Shown one piece after another: positions 43,650 through 55,329 of a stretch of 64,000 bases of DNA. The translations under genes were made by a program, and so were the position numbers. Where the stretch lies: the NCBI GenBank assembly GCA_944474755.1, contig OX104125.1:49007288-49071287 (forward strand), written 5' to 3'. This DNA is from Limnoperna fortunei. Taxonomy: Eukaryota; Mollusca; Bivalvia; Mytilida; Modiolidae. Under the pieces are notes generated by a model. The model did no database searches. It worked only from the letters and a program-made list of their open reading frames with translations, and had not been told where the DNA came from. Every line of letters begins with the position of its first letter. Positions within the stretch are counted from its first letter, which is position 1.

Positions 43650-43890
43650 TGTTTGTTTGTTTGTTTGATAGTGTTTAATGCCACTTTCAGCAATTTTTCG
43701 GCTATATCATTGCGTCCAGTTTTTATTGGGGGAGGAAGCCGGAGTACCCGGAGAAAACCCCTGACCTGCAGTAGGAAAACTTGCAATCCTTGTCAATTAC
43801 GATTGGAGTCGAGTCTCAGTGTTGACAGACCACGTGATCAATCATGTCAATAGTAGACGAACTACCTTGACCACTCGGCCACCGAGGCCA
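43650..43890 (-). mobile_element. tRNA-derived SINE with 16-bp target-site duplication
   Basis: Same family as the copy at 5703, with part of the head deleted near 43815. The exact 16-bp ATAAAGTTATATTGTT flanks it at 43634-43649 and 43891-43906. The tail is (TTTG)n on the plus strand. Confidence 0.9.
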
Positions 43891-44015
43891 ATAAAGTTAT
43901 ATTGTTAAATATTCAAAATAAGACTATCCTATTTTAATATTTTAATCCCAGTATTCAAAGAAATATATGTGGTCCGAGTTGTCCTATTTTCTATGGGTCG
44001 AGTGGTCCTTATTAC

Positions 44016-44706
44016 TAGAGAGGGGTATCGCCGAGCAAAGCGTATCGCTATATATCGCGATACGGGTCTGCCGTATCGCAATACATATCGCGATATATCG
44101 GAAATTTCTTATACATGCATTTGAAGTAAACCAGGTTTCTCAACAGAGAGTCGGCATTCCTTCTTTTTACTAGTATTTGTAACATGCAACAATAATGGAT
44201 GATGTCTACGTAAATGTGTTGTCAAGTTTGTTGTTCCGCCTGAACATTTGATGGTCATTTTGCATGTGAAACAACCAGCGACATTTTTCAGTATAGTCTG
44301 GAGTGGCTTTTGACTTAATAAGTCTGAAATGCTTCCACACTGGAGTTTTTCCTTTTAAATTTTTTAAAATTTCTTCCCGAGGTGTCAAGACTGTCCTCCA
44401 TTTTGCATTGCTATTGTAATTAGTGGTATTACTGGTATTACCGTACTATTCCGGGACTGAGTACATCGCAGTGCAATTTTGCATGCATTAAAGTTATATT
44501 AATTGGAATTCAAACATATTGAATAGCAAGAATACACAGGCAATTTTACGTAAATAAAGTAAAATTCAACTTTTTTTAGGATGTACATTTACGGAGTCTT
44601 GCGAATTTCACCGAGCATACCGGTATTCCGGTATTCAGATCCCGTACAGATACGGCGTATCGCCAATGACCCGAATCGCAATATACCGGTATACCGCCCA
44701 CCACTA
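44016..44706 (-). mobile_element. Non-autonomous hAT element, 691 bp, with 8-bp target duplication
   Basis: CTTATTAC flanks both ends (44008-44015 and 44707-44714). The ends are TAGAGAGGGG and, inverted, TAGTGGTGGGCGGTATACC. Subterminal GCGATA/TATCGC motifs are dense at both sides. It contains only a broken N-terminal piece of a hAT transposase. The 8-bp duplication and TAG(A/T)G..GGG ends fit hAT elements. Confidence 0.9.
44180..44400 (-). pseudogene. BED zinc-finger remnant of hAT transposase
   Basis: One frame gives KTPVWKHFRLIKSK. A different frame gives GCFTCKMTIKCSGGTTNLTT with HLRRHHP following. Together these are the BED finger (aromatic WKHF, Cys-x2-Cys, His-x4-His) split by a frameshift. 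The catalytic domain is absent. Confidence 0.75.
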
Positions 44707-44739
44707 CTTATTACGGCCCGAGTTGTCCGCAGTCTGAGT

Positions 44740-44885
44740 TGTCCGGTTACCAGGTAGAAATCTGTGTCATTTAAGATTGGTGTAAAGTTCAACCTGATAG
44801 TAGTGAGACTTGAACCTGCAACCACAGTGTGATCAATAATAGATGACTAACTACCTTAACCACTCGGCCACAGAGACCCCTAACA
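44740..44885 (-). mobile_element. SINE head fragment, diverged
   Basis: On the minus strand, TGGCCGAGTGGTTAAGGTAG (A box) and GGTTCAAGTCTCAC (B box) are visible. The tail half is lost. It begins just right of the hAT target duplication. Confidence 0.7.
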
Positions 44886-44889
44886 TAAC

Positions 44890-45840
44890 ATTTGATTTTA
44901 ACAAGGGAGATAATTATGTAAAAAAATTCGTCTAGGTATTTTCAATTAGATGCAAAATTAACTTTGAAAACTATCATCTCCCATCTCTTAAATGTATACC
45001 AAATACTATAAATGTGTATCAAAGTTCAAACATGTTATAAACTTGAGTGTTTTGCGGTACCCTCTGTAATGGCGGTATGCAACAGCCTTGAACAGGTGTA
45101 GGATTCATAGGTTTCGTTTACAAACTTTTGATACAAATCATGTGATAGCAACTACAATAAGAATCTACCTACCTTAATGTATCATAATCTGTAGTTTCAT
45201 ACAGTGTCGTTCGTGAGATGACAACTTACAACAAAATAAAACCCACTACTTTCGTTTTCAGAAATTTTCCACCTTGCAGGTTTTGGTCACGTGATCAAAC
45301 GTGCATATAACAACAATTTCCTAAAACTATGCAGTGAATCCCGACCCCATCATCTTTTTGAGTAAACGTGTTGAGAATTTTCCAAACTACCATGCCAACT
45401 GAGGAAATCAAAAGTTTTGATTGGAAGAAATTGAGAATAGAATTTTCAGCAAAGAATTCGTTTATTGCACATTGGACAGAACATTTATGAGGCGATCCAG
45501 AGAAACTATTTGTTGTTCTTAGCGTGAAAATAATATTTTAAAAAATATTTTAATAGTAGTAGAAACCTTAAAGAGTTAATAATGGAATATCATAGTTTCC
45601 CAAAACGTTGACAGTAGAAAATTATCTGTAGAAAGTGGGTGGAAAAATATCTTTCTCTAATGTTGACTTGATATTTCAACCGTTTGACCGGTGTGGAAAA
45701 TATAGTTCTCTAATTTTGACGTAATATTTCAACCGCTTGACCGGTGTAGAAAATACAGTTCTCGTCACTAGTGAATTTCTTGTTCTCAGCAGTTGATTGG
45801 TTTTAAAATAATATCGCCACAATAAGAACTTATGACGTCA
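44890..45840. other. No gene seen
   Basis: AT-rich. GATATTTCAACCG(T/C)TTGACCGGTGT is repeated near 45668 and 45730. Confidence 0.35.
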
Positions 45841-45844
45841 TAAA

Positions 45845-45935
45845 CCTGTCTTGTTTGTTTATATGTGTGATTTATATGCCCTCAATGGGCCCCTTTAATT
45901 GGGCTTAATAAAGAATTTGAATTTGAATTTGAATA
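45845..45935 (+). mobile_element. LINE 3' terminus
   Basis: TGCCCTCAATGGGCCCC and a TTGGGCTTAATAAAGAATTT stretch, ending in tandem GAATTT units. This is a typical non-LTR 3' end. Coding sequence is absent upstream, so only the tail is left or the rest is strongly decayed. Confidence 0.6.
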
Positions 45936-45975
45936 AACAAAACCCCTTCCATTTACCGCGTATTCAAGTCATGAA

Positions 45976-46205
45976 CGTAAAATTGAGGTTGGGAGAATTT
46001 GTACTTCATTTTGCAAATTTACTACATTTTAAAATTAGAGAAACAGAATCTTACATTAGTACTCTTGGATTATCGGATTTCTCCAATCTTGATAGTTAAC
46101 TTATGGAAATATATGTCCTCGTCAAGGCTCGGACTTAAAATTCCACAATTTAACTATCTCGATTGGAGAAATCCGATAATCCACTCGTACCCATGTAAGA
46201 TCTTA
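45976..46205 (+). repeat. Palindromic repeat element, copy 2 (about 68-bp arms)
   Basis: Arms 46051-46118 and 46131-46198 pair almost fully. The loop is TCGTCAAGGCTC. The 75-bp left flank equals that at 32309-32385. The 66-79 residue plus ORFs here are repeat-derived. Confidence 0.9.
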
Positions 46206-46229
46206 TATATCTCGGTCTCTCCTACTTTA

Positions 46230-46690
46230 CTGCTATAAGTTATTTTTAGATTTCAAAAAAGCTTTTGATACTGTTAATTATAATATTCTATTATCAAAAC
46301 TAAGTTTTTATAAGTGTGATGACCACTCAATAAAATGCTTTTTTCATCTTATTTGACAGATTGAATACAAAAAGTTGGTCTTGGCACAGTAACATCAGAG
46401 ATAAAAATATAAACTTGGGGGTTCCACAAGGATCAATACTTGTTTCTTTACTATTTCTCATCTAAATCAATGATCTACCCTTTTCTCTGGAATATTCTGA
46501 ATCAGACTTGTATGCTGATGACACAACTTTACATCTCTCATCTAAGGATAATTCCTAATTTAAACATGTATCTTAACAAAGACTTTAATAATGTTATTGA
46601 ATGGAGTAAAAAAATTATATGGTTATAAATAGCAAGAAGTCCAAAAGCAATAGACTTTCTGTCTTCATATAACGTCAAGAATTGATAATA
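46230..46690 (+). mobile_element. CR1/Jockey-like LINE reverse transcriptase fragment
   Basis: Motif A LDFKKAFDTVNYNILLSKL is near 46235. GVPQGSIL (motif B) near 46420 leads into LFLI and INDLPFSLE in shifted frames, and LYADDTTLH (motif C) is near 46508. Several frameshifts and stops. The fragment directly abuts the palindromic element on its left and a SINE on its right. Confidence 0.8.
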
Positions 46691-46738
46691 ACAGCACCAT
46701 AATTGTTGGTAGTACGAGTACCCTATTGGTTTTGTTTG

Positions 46739-46969
46739 GAAATTGTTTAACGCCACTTTCAGCAATTTTTCAGCTATATTACAGATTTTATTGGGAAGGA
46801 AGCCGGAGTACCCGGACCTTCGGTAGGAAAACTGGCAATCATTGTTAAAAAAAGATTGTAGTCGAGTACACCCTGCCTGCAGTGAGAATCGAGCCTACAA
46901 TTGCAGTGTTGACAGACCACGTGATCAATAGCAGACGAACTGCCTTAACCACTCGGCCATCGAGTCCCC
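46739..46969 (-). mobile_element. tRNA-derived SINE, no clear target duplication
   Basis: AACGCCACTTTCAGCAATTT starts the tail side. On the minus strand, TGGCCGAGTGGTTAAGGCAG (A box) and GGCTCGATTCTCAC (B box) are visible. The body has small deletions. Confidence 0.85.
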
Positions 46970-47279
46970 TTATGAGTGTGCAAATCATCATCTTCCATTG
47001 ATTTATGATAACATCTTCCACAGCCATAATTTCAGTTGACAATAGGACTATTTTTTTTGTTTGCCAAAGGTAGACAACATTTAGTCGACATGCTCATTAG
47101 CAATGTTATGCATCGCTTATTACGACAAGCCAAATATCAATGTTAGGGTAAATGCTAAATTATAACTGATCAGATGATTAAATTTACATTCTCACGTAAC
47201 TTATTAGCCGTAGAAGAAATGGACAGAAATTATACAGTAATGTAACTTAAAATCTGCGTAGTGTTAGTCTCCAAAATAT

Positions 47280-47575
47280 ATGAATAGGTACCTTTTTCAT
47301 TGAAAAATGTATCATTTGGTAGTTGTAAATTATCAGAATATATCCATGCCTCAATCCTCATCTTAAGCATGTTAAGCCCACCGGGGGGGGGTGTGGGGGG
47401 TAACTTGCTATATATAGGGTAATAAGGATGTGCGGCCCGAATGTATCACATTTTAACCTCTACAAAATATATGAAAAGGTAGTTTTTTATTGAAAAATAT
47501 ATAATTGGGTAGTTGTAAATTATCTAAATATATCCATGCCTCAATTCTCATCTTAAGCATGTTAAGCCTATGAAA
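47280..47575 (+). repeat. Tandem duplication of about 185 bp
   Basis: TATATCCATGCCTCAATCC and TCATCTTAAGCATGTTAAGCC occur near 47340 and 47525. GGTAGTTGTAAATTATC precedes both. A G-rich run (GGGGGGGGTGTGGGGGG) separates them. Confidence 0.7.
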
Positions 47576-47579
47576 ACAA

Positions 47580-48165
47580 CAGTGATTTTACAAATAAGAG
47601 TGTTCCATTAACATCACTTGATCATTTTGGTAGTGACTGTACCATTTTGTCAATGGGGATGTGCAGTAATAAAATATATATTAAAATATATGTTTAAAAA
47701 TTCAATATATGATTAGGTCCTGTTTTATAACGTCCGAAAATATATGAATAGGGTGGGTTTTCGAATCTCCGTCCGCAGACCGACCTGTACCTAAAAGTAT
47801 CCTTAGTCCCCCCCCCCCCTTTTCCGTGGTATTTAGATGCAGATTTAAAACCTGTAATGATTACACACTCATTTATGCGTGAATTATATTAACCCACCCT
47901 CCCATTTTGTTCAATTTTGATCTTGCGACTTTATTTTAAATGATTTATATATGGCGGACATTTGTGTCAAAAAATGTTATTTATTTTTATACGAATTGAT
48001 ATATTTATGTACATTGTCTTTTATTTATAGATATTTTTACTCACATCAATAATCTATTTTTGTGTTTTGTTTATATTTATTCCCCTGATATTATTTGGAA
48101 CACTTTAAACCGTTTATCACTGTGACAGAACAATTGTTAAACCATAGCATGCATTAAATGAAGAA
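47580..48165. other. No gene seen
   Basis: AT-rich, with a poly-C run near 47809-47819. Confidence 0.35.
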
Positions 48166-48170
48166 CTATA

Positions 48171-48277
<107 letters not shown>

Positions 48278-48394
48278 CTTTACATACAATAACGGAACTA
48301 CGTCCATAGTCGTAGAACCCATAAAAAAATGGTGCAGTCGGTTAAAATAGTAGCACGGTCGGTTAAGGGTCGACAACCCGTTTACCGTGAATGT

Positions 48395-49085
48395 TTAAAT
48401 ATAGATAAGATAAGATGAGATAATTCCTTAATTCCAATCATAGGGCCCTATACAGAGCATTAATGACAATCACTGAATTACATAACATTACAATGCAGAA
48501 CTGTTACACTAGATTGTTGATTACAAACATTACAAAGAATAAAATGGTATGAAAACAGCACATTATTTGTTATAGTTATCTCTTTTATCATATAGTACTT
48601 GTAAAAAATCTGCTAATTTACAGTTGAAATCATAGTTTTCGTTTGTCATTAGCCAGTAGAACAAGCTATTATTATTAAGGGATATCAATGAAGGGAATTT
48701 ACTTTGTAAAACGTTTTAAAAAATCTAATCTTAAACTAGAGTATAAAGGACATGCTAATAAAAAGTGAATTTCATCTTCAATATTTCCTGTGTTACAATA
48801 CAAACAGATTCTTATCTAGCTGTTCTTGCTAATTTTTCTAATTTACCAGAAATAATGTTTGGACTTCTTTCATGTCTGCCAACCTCAATGCGCAATCTAT
48901 GATTGCTTAATCTAAATCTAGTAATGATTTTTCTTTTATCAAAATTTTTAATATTTAAGTATTCTTCAAAGGAAAAATTTTCTTTGAATCTGAAATAAGT
49001 ATCTAATTTTCCTGTATCATTAATATTATTGTTTCTTATATTGTCCCAACTATTCAAAAAAATATAGATAGGGTTTTCCATAAGC
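48395..49085 (-). mobile_element. LINE 3' piece (C-terminal CCHC and tail)
   Basis: On the minus strand from 49081: TYFRFKENFSFEEYLNIKNF and ITRFRLSNHRLRIEVGRHE. One frame on comes ICLYCNTGNIEDEIHFLLAC (Cys-x2-Cys-x9-His-x4-Cys), ending near 48715. The 3' end has a TCTTATC-type tail near 48400. It resembles the 35536 piece in layout, but the sequence differs. Confidence 0.75.
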
Positions 49086-49231
49086 TATTATTTGTCACTA
49101 ACCAAATTGCACCAGAGATCGTAAAGGTAGCTGTTTTATATTGAATGTTATCTTTAAAAAAATTGATTTATGTTGTTTCACAATTTAAAGATTTAATGAA
49201 ATTCTATCATTTTTTATTTCAATTAAAAAAA

Positions 49232-49256
49232 AAAACTGGTACGGTTTTCCGTACCA
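49232..49256. repeat. Small perfect hairpin
   Basis: CTGGTACGG-TTTT-CCGTACCAG. A related TGGTACAGTCGG..CCGTAC follows. It may be the end of a decayed element. Confidence 0.55.
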
Positions 49257-49358
49257 GCAATTTAAAGTGGTACAGTCGGAACCGTACAAAAATGTACCGC
49301 TTGCTACGTGTATGACGTCGCATAATAACGGTACAACATTATACATTTATTTACTTTG

Positions 49359-49470
49359 ATATAGGTTAATACCTGGTTTTATCAACCCTGAAAAAATTAT
49401 ATCCACCGAGCCAACGGCGAGTGTGGATATTATTTTTGAGGGTTGATAAAACCAGGTATTAACCTATATA
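49359..49470. repeat. Palindromic element, 112 bp, about 46-bp arms
   Basis: Left arm 49360-49406 (TATAGGTTAATACCTGG.. to TATCCAC) and right arm 49423-49468 are near-perfect inverted copies. On the minus strand the loop reads CACTCGCCGTTGGCTCGG, close to the loop of the 32309 element. Confidence 0.9.
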
Positions 49471-49479
49471 AAAGTCGAT

Positions 49480-50400
49480 GAATGTTTTATTATATGACTA
49501 TTTTTACTTTTACACTGGAAGTCTTTAATAAAAAAGGATAACAATAAAAATTTATTTCAACAATAACAACAGTAGGCGATCACATTTTAAATTGAAATAT
49601 TCACATTTTCCAATTAAAATTTATAGTAAAATTAGAGCAATTATGAAAAAATGGCAAAAACAGTTCCTGTTCATTCACAGTTGCAGAACTTGTCTGCTGC
49701 TTCGTCAGCCATTTTGAACCAATGTCAACAAATAGAATGATTTAAAAGAATGATTTTGATTGGCTGATGTTTTTAATTCAACCAATCAAATTAATGCTTG
49801 TTTCTCCATTGTTGAATTCTATTTTTAACTACTGAAAAGTGATAAATATTCTATTTTTAGCTATTCAAAAGTCAAAACTTTTATATCAATCTATTTTTAT
49901 CTACTTTGAGGTTAACACACTGTCTGCATAATACTTTTCATGATACCCTGGTCCAATCAAAATTAAGATAAATGTTAATCATATAATAAAATGTAATGAT
50001 CGAGTAACAGCAGTAAAAGTAACTGCAGCGTAAAATGATGTAGCTACAGCATAAAACAAGGAACCACGGCATATACATTTGTAATGACGACAAAAAGCTT
50101 ACTAGAGCTTATGTTATTGTAAATGTTTAGCATAATCGACTATAAATGAATGAAGGAACCACTGTATATAAGAGCATGAAGAGATTGAGATTTGACACAT
50201 AAATTCCCACTTTATGGACGTCGGACTGTTTTTGAACTTCCCAACATAATTAACACTATCTGTTTAATTAACAATTGTGTGAAAAAAAAATAAAATTGGG
50301 GAGACATAATAACGAGGTCAGAATATTTTGCAAAAAATTGTTGTCTTATGCATTTGGAATAAGTATTTTCTCACTGAAAGTTATTGATATTCATATACTG
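49480..50400. other. No gene seen
   Basis: AT-rich. TCTATTTTTA-CTACTG/TTC repeats near 49818-49900. Confidence 0.35.
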
Positions 50401-50412
50401 CTCGTGAGAGTT

Positions 50413-50757
50413 ATATACATGTAAATCAAATCTATCTGACCCCTTTAAAGGAGGTAGCATACACATGTAAATCACAGCTATCTGACCCCGTTAAGGGAGG
50501 TAACATACACATGTAAATCACAGCTATCTGACCCCTTTAAGGGGGTAACATACACATGTAAATCACATCTATCTGACCCCTTTAAAGGAGGTAACATACA
50601 CATGTAAATCACATCTATCTGACCCCTTTAAGGGAGGTAACATATACATGTAAATCACATCTATCTGACCCCAGGTAACATATACATCTAAATCACATCT
50701 ATCTAAGGGAGGTAACATATACATGTAAATCACATCCATCTAAGGGAGGTAACATAA
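50413..50757 (+). repeat. 46-bp tandem repeat, about 7-8 units
   Basis: The unit is GGTAACATACACATGTAAAT then CACATCTATCTGACCCCTTT then AAAGGA. Units near the right end lose the CCCCTTTAAAGG palindrome and shorten. The CCCCTTTAAAGGAGG part can fold. Confidence 0.9.
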
Positions 50758-50759
50758 TG

Positions 50760-51425
50760 TTAAAATACTAAAATAGCAAAATTTAAGGAAACCGATAATG
50801 ATATAAAACAAATGTGGTACATGTATATACCAAGACTACAGGTTATATGGAAAAAAGAGTGTACAAGAGCTGGAATGGTGGGGAGTTGGGGGTACGGAAC
50901 GCAAGAAAAACAACATCGAACAAATATTGTATAAAAGTCGCCTTTAATAAGTTTTACTATAGATACCATTATAGAACTTACACACTACAGTAATGGAAGA
51001 GGGAAGTCTGGCATGCCATAAACCTGGTTTTAACATCATTTCTTTTAAATCTCTGTACCATTGCTGCAGTTGCTATATTTTTGGTTGTTGGTTCTCGACT
51101 TTGATTTCTGGATTGTCATTTTTGAAAGTTGACTTGGTGTTACGGTATTTTGTTTATTGCTTTCACTCAATCTTTTCATATCAAGTTTTAAAGAAACACT
51201 CGAATGGAAAAGTAGATTCACATTCGTTTTTAATAATAAGAATGCAGTTCAACTTTGTACACTTAGGACTAACGACCGCATTCAAATAAAGATAATGGCT
51301 AAAATGATATAGAAAAAAATAATTGTGTTTCCACTATGTTATACGAACGAATGAGAAATGCAATCCTTTTTATTCTGTATTGAATTTACATTACACATAT
51401 ACATAAATACATTCGGTTAATTTCT
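50760..51425. other. No gene seen
   Basis: AT-rich. The ORFs at 50760-50969 and 50993-51289 are hydrophobic without domain or splice evidence. Confidence 0.35.
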
Positions 51426-51429
51426 GATT

Positions 51430-51567
51430 AGTCGCCTGGTACCCTTATCTTACCTTCCAACGATATGTATATTGATGTAGTATTCCTCGCCTGGTACCCT
51501 TATCTTACTTTCCAACGATATTTAGTATTCCTCGCCTGGTACCCTTATCTTACCTTCCAACCATATT
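51430..51567 (+). repeat. Three tandem units with CGCCTGGTACCCTTATCTTA
   Basis: CGCCTGGTACCCTTATCTTA recurs near 51434, 51489 and 51532, followed by C(C/T)TTCCAAC(G/C)ATAT. Spacing is about 55 and 43 bp because of an internal deletion. Confidence 0.8.
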
Positions 51568-51704
51568 AATCTCTTTCATTCCATGCAGACAAGCCCCATC
51601 GTATGACCGAACTGTTGTTAAGCTCCATAGCATGTTGCCAAGACTGTGAACGACTATTTTACTGTATACGTTTCGCTTTATTTTTAAACTACTGTAGCAA
51701 ATTG

Positions 51705-51865
51705 TAAACAGGAAAACCGCAATCTTTGTCAATCAAAGATGTAGTCGAGTACACCCTACCCCTAGTACGACTTAAACTTTCAACCTTAGTCTTTAAACTT
51801 CTGTGATTAATAGTTTATGACAAACTACATTAACAACACAGACACCGAGGTCACGTGACGTTATC
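51705..51865 (-). mobile_element. Diverged SINE fragment
   Basis: AACAGGAAAACCGCAATC, GTAGTCGAGTACACCCTACC and a decayed head near ACACCGAGGTC. A tail-side fragment (GTCAGCAATTTTTCAGCTAT) lies separately near 51915. Confidence 0.55.
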
Positions 51866-51940
51866 CTTATATTGGCTGAGTTTGGTTGATTTGAATGCAT
51901 GGTATTTTAGCCAGTGTCAGCAATTTTTCAGCTATATCAT

Positions 51941-53270
51941 TCAAACAAAGAAAACATTGCAATTTTAAAACGAGTATACATTTGGTACTCAATTTATAGT
52001 TTTACTTTGATTACATTTTCTGCACACACAGAAAATACTTGTAAATTACAAGACGGAAATAAATGTTATGCTGCCGTATATTGTCTCAATGGCGCGATAA
52101 TATTGTAAGCTGAATTTCATCCTTTAGTTCTATTGTCATTTGTATCGCGCAAATTAAATAAAACGTGACTAAAGTAAATAATTATGTTTTGTGTTTTGTT
52201 TGTTTTTTTTTTGAATGATGTTAAGCATTTCAGCATTTTGGAAGCTATATCTAGTTTTTATGGGAACAGGAAGTCGGATGCCAGGATATAAATGTAGCAG
52301 ACAAAATGCTGAAAGTGATATAAACCTCCAATCAGTCAGACTTATTACATACAGCACATAACTAACAATAAAGTGGCATAAAACTCCAATCAATCTGACT
52401 TATGTAACACATTATAACAGAATCTTCCAACTTATTAAATGTGACTCACTTTATCTTTATAATGTTGCTTCTAATCAATTTAAAATATTTTTATTGACAA
52501 TCAATTTATAAATCTGTTTAAAATAATGAAGCCATGCAGTCTTTTCTAATTTTATATTTTATCATATTCTTAAATGGATTACCTATTTAACATCTGGATG
52601 GTTTCTGTTTAAAGTCATATTTGATAACATGATTCTTTACAAATAGTAAAGGGAGTTAACTCTAACTCAAAATAGGATGAAGCAATTTTTCATGAATGCA
52701 AAATACCAATAATAAAACAGATTATCAGTATTACAATTAACACAATGTTTTTGCATAGCTCGAATAGTAATTGACTAAAGGGTAATAAATACCTAAAGAA
52801 CTGAAGTATTATTGGTTGCTATTTAACTATAATTTAAAATTAAAGTAAATTCAGACACAGGACAGGACATGACATTACATTACAATTTAATTTATACATG
52901 ATTAACAAGTCGGGGTTTTTGAGTCCGCCGGTCCGCTCCTGACTTGCAAAGTGATTAACTGGAATCCTAGTCTACTCGTACCTCAACCAGCTCGTACCTT
53001 TGATATATTTGGTAGATTGAAAAGTAACACAATCTGAAAATTGCTGATATTATGTTAAACTAAAAAATAATTTATTATCACATTTATTGTCATGATAGCA
53101 CAAACAAGAACAAAGCAAGCAAACAAAACCATTAAACACGCGACAATTTAATAAGCAAGATGCATATCTCATAAGAAATATATTTAAAAAATCGGCGCTT
53201 ATGCTTTTTGGTAGGCTATAGACACTATAAACAGTTATATTATATATATTTTAATATCATATTTGTATTT
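51941..53270. other. No gene seen; SINE tail remnant near 52195-52300
   Basis: The rest is AT-rich without domain-bearing ORFs. AACTCCAATCA(A/G)TC..GACTTAT is repeated near 52323 and 52381. Confidence 0.35.
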
Positions 53271-53273
53271 AAT

Positions 53274-53514
53274 TTAGGTGTCTTGTGAATTCGGTCCGTT
53301 CAATTGCCGCAGAAGTTGGCTGGCGGAGATCTGGTCGCTGGTATGTCCGACAACTTGAAAAATTCCGCCTGACTGGTATGGATTTCGTAGTGGATCTCTG
53401 CTGCCGACTTCGGATGTAATCATTTTTAGTTGTGTGGGTAGAAGAGCAGTTTCTTCTTGTTCTTTTGGAAGGCTTCTCATCGCCGGATTTATTTGATAAT
53501 GCGACGATCAACAT
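53274..53514 (-). CDS. Possible exon or element ORF, CpG-rich, unidentified
   Basis: Two overlapping minus frames are open (81 and 68 residues). The frame starting MRSLPKEQEETALLPTQLKM, with SQLLRQLNGPNSQDT near its end, has the more protein-like composition. CpG content and base composition differ from the surroundings. It lies directly next to a long T-rich run. No domain is recognised. Confidence 0.25.
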
Positions 53515-53518
53515 CGTT

Positions 53519-53584
53519 CTGTTTTTTTTTTTGTTTTTTTTTTGTTTTTGTTTTTTTTTTTTTTTTTTTGTTTTTTTTTTTTTG
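53519..53584. repeat. T-rich low-complexity tract
   Basis: About 65 bp of T with scattered single G/C. The plus ORF through it (poly-Phe) is an artefact. Confidence 0.9.
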
Positions 53585-53639
53585 CTTAGTACTTTTTTAC
53601 GCCTGCTTATAATAGGTTGATTTTAATTTAAAATAGAAT

Positions 53640-54035
53640 ATGATCTGCTGATCACAAGTGAGGGAAGCAGATATTTTCTTGGCGAAGATCCCAAATTACG
53701 TTTTAAATGTGAATGTGTCTGAATAAAATTAGTTAACGACAGTTTAAAATGACAAACCTTGGTATTTTTACTGAGATCAAACCAGTGTTCCCCTTGTTTT
53801 ATTGGACAGCACAGATCGTTATATGCATGAGAAAAAAATTAATTTTCAAATTCTTTTAAGTGGTATTATAAATCAGGCGTTAATACCGACTCTTGTTGGA
53901 ATTAAATACACCACTCACGGCTCAGGACCAACGATGCATATACTAATCGTGGCCCGGGACCAACGGTTTTACTAATCGAGAAACATATGGTTATATTTCG
54001 TTGAAGAATGAAAAACATGACAGTGTAAATGCCGT
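53640..54035. other. No gene seen
   Basis: Contains GGACCAACG repeated near 53926 and 53958. No other feature. Confidence 0.35.
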
Positions 54036-54039
54036 ATAC

Positions 54040-54290
54040 GCCGGGGCAATACTGTGAGAGTTCACAGTGCTCGACATACAGAGCTGCCAAGTGCGTTCCT
54101 GGGTGGCGGAAAGTGGAAACCCCCTTGGGGGGTAATGTCATAAAGCCTGACTGCAGACCACAGTAGGTAACTCGTTTGCCACGCTCCTTGCACGAAAAAG
54201 ATTTCTTTTGAAGATGTCGATAAGGGTAGGCACGTTTTAGCTGCTACAATATAGTCCAAATGTTCTGCCCCAACCCATACCCGATATATA
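54040..54290 (-). repeat. Repeat family 4, diverged inverted copy
   Basis: On the minus strand, TCTTTTTCGTGCAAGGAGCG and TGGCA match the copy near 7668-7690. TTATGACATTACC matches TTATGACATGACA at 7797. The two minus ORFs (53902-54301) are repeat-derived. Confidence 0.6.
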
Positions 54291-54395
54291 TACAGTAGCA
54301 TTTAAAATCCTTGTCATTTGGTAAATATTTCCCGAATTTATTTATTTGTTTAACTTGTCCTCGTCTCTGAATATAGCTGAAATACTGCTCGCTGG

Positions 54396-54397
54396 GC

Positions 54398-54428
<31 letters not shown>

Positions 54429-54470
54429 CATCCATCCATCCATCCATCCATCCATCCATCTATCCACGCT
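54396..54470. repeat. Compound (ATCA)n(ATCC)n microsatellite
   Basis: About eight ATCA units followed by about nine CATC/ATCC units. Confidence 0.95.
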
Positions 54471-54479
54471 TCGCGGTTT

Positions 54480-55015
54480 ATTCAGCGTAAATCGACCCAA
54501 AGTCGTATTCATCCAATAATCTAACCAGCAATTGAAAACAAACCTTTAATAAATTACTAATATTTTAAGTTATAACAAATGAAAGAGTACGTGTCTATCA
54601 CAATTTATAAGTTTTTCTTTGGGTTAAACTACCTAAACATTTACCTGAACATTGCTTGACAAGGTTTGTGTACATAGAATGCTAACACTGGAGTGTCGAT
54701 TTTATCAATAACTATTCTGGAAATAATGAATGAAATAATCGCTTTCCTGAGTTTCAATCTTAGCAAACTTTCAATTATTACTAATGTGCCGTTATTTCAG
54801 ATTTTAAACACATTTAGTCAAGTCTGAGGAGTGTGATCAAGGGAGATAAATCCATGTATTTCATTTCACTTACGATAATGCCAGCTTCGACGTGCTTGCC
54901 TATTTAATTGGTTCAGGAAATATATTCCGAATTTCAATTCGAAAATATCTCTAATAGACAAATTATATAAGAAATAACACATTTTACTATAGAAGTGAGC
55001 TCTTTTTTATTTAGT
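54480..55015. other. No gene seen
   Basis: AT-rich, with nothing recognised. Confidence 0.35.
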
Positions 55016-55017
55016 AT

Positions 55018-55260
55018 TCGTTTGTTTGAATGGTAATTATCACCAATTTTTAAGCATATCGTGGTGTCCAATTTTTATTGGCGGAGGAAGCCGGAGTACA
55101 CGGAGACAACCCTAGTCCCTCGGTAGGAAAACTTGCAATCCTCGTCAAGATTGAAACCGAGTACACTTTACCCGCGTTGAGGCTCAAACCCGCAACCTCA
55201 GACCATGTAATCAAAAGTCAGATGACTAACTACCTTAACCACTCTGCAAATGGGGCCCTT
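55018..55260 (-). mobile_element. tRNA-derived SINE, diverged copy
   Basis: TTTTTATTGGCGGAGGAAGC and CGGAGTACACGGAGACAACC keep the body. The B box is GGGTTTGAGCC and the A-box side is AGAGTGGTTAAGG on the minus strand. No target duplication is evident, consistent with an older copy. Confidence 0.8.
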
Positions 55261-55329
55261 TGTTTGTTTTCAAATATAACGAACTCTGATTTATATGCAT
55301 TAACTCGTTTAGATGAGCCGTAGACACTT

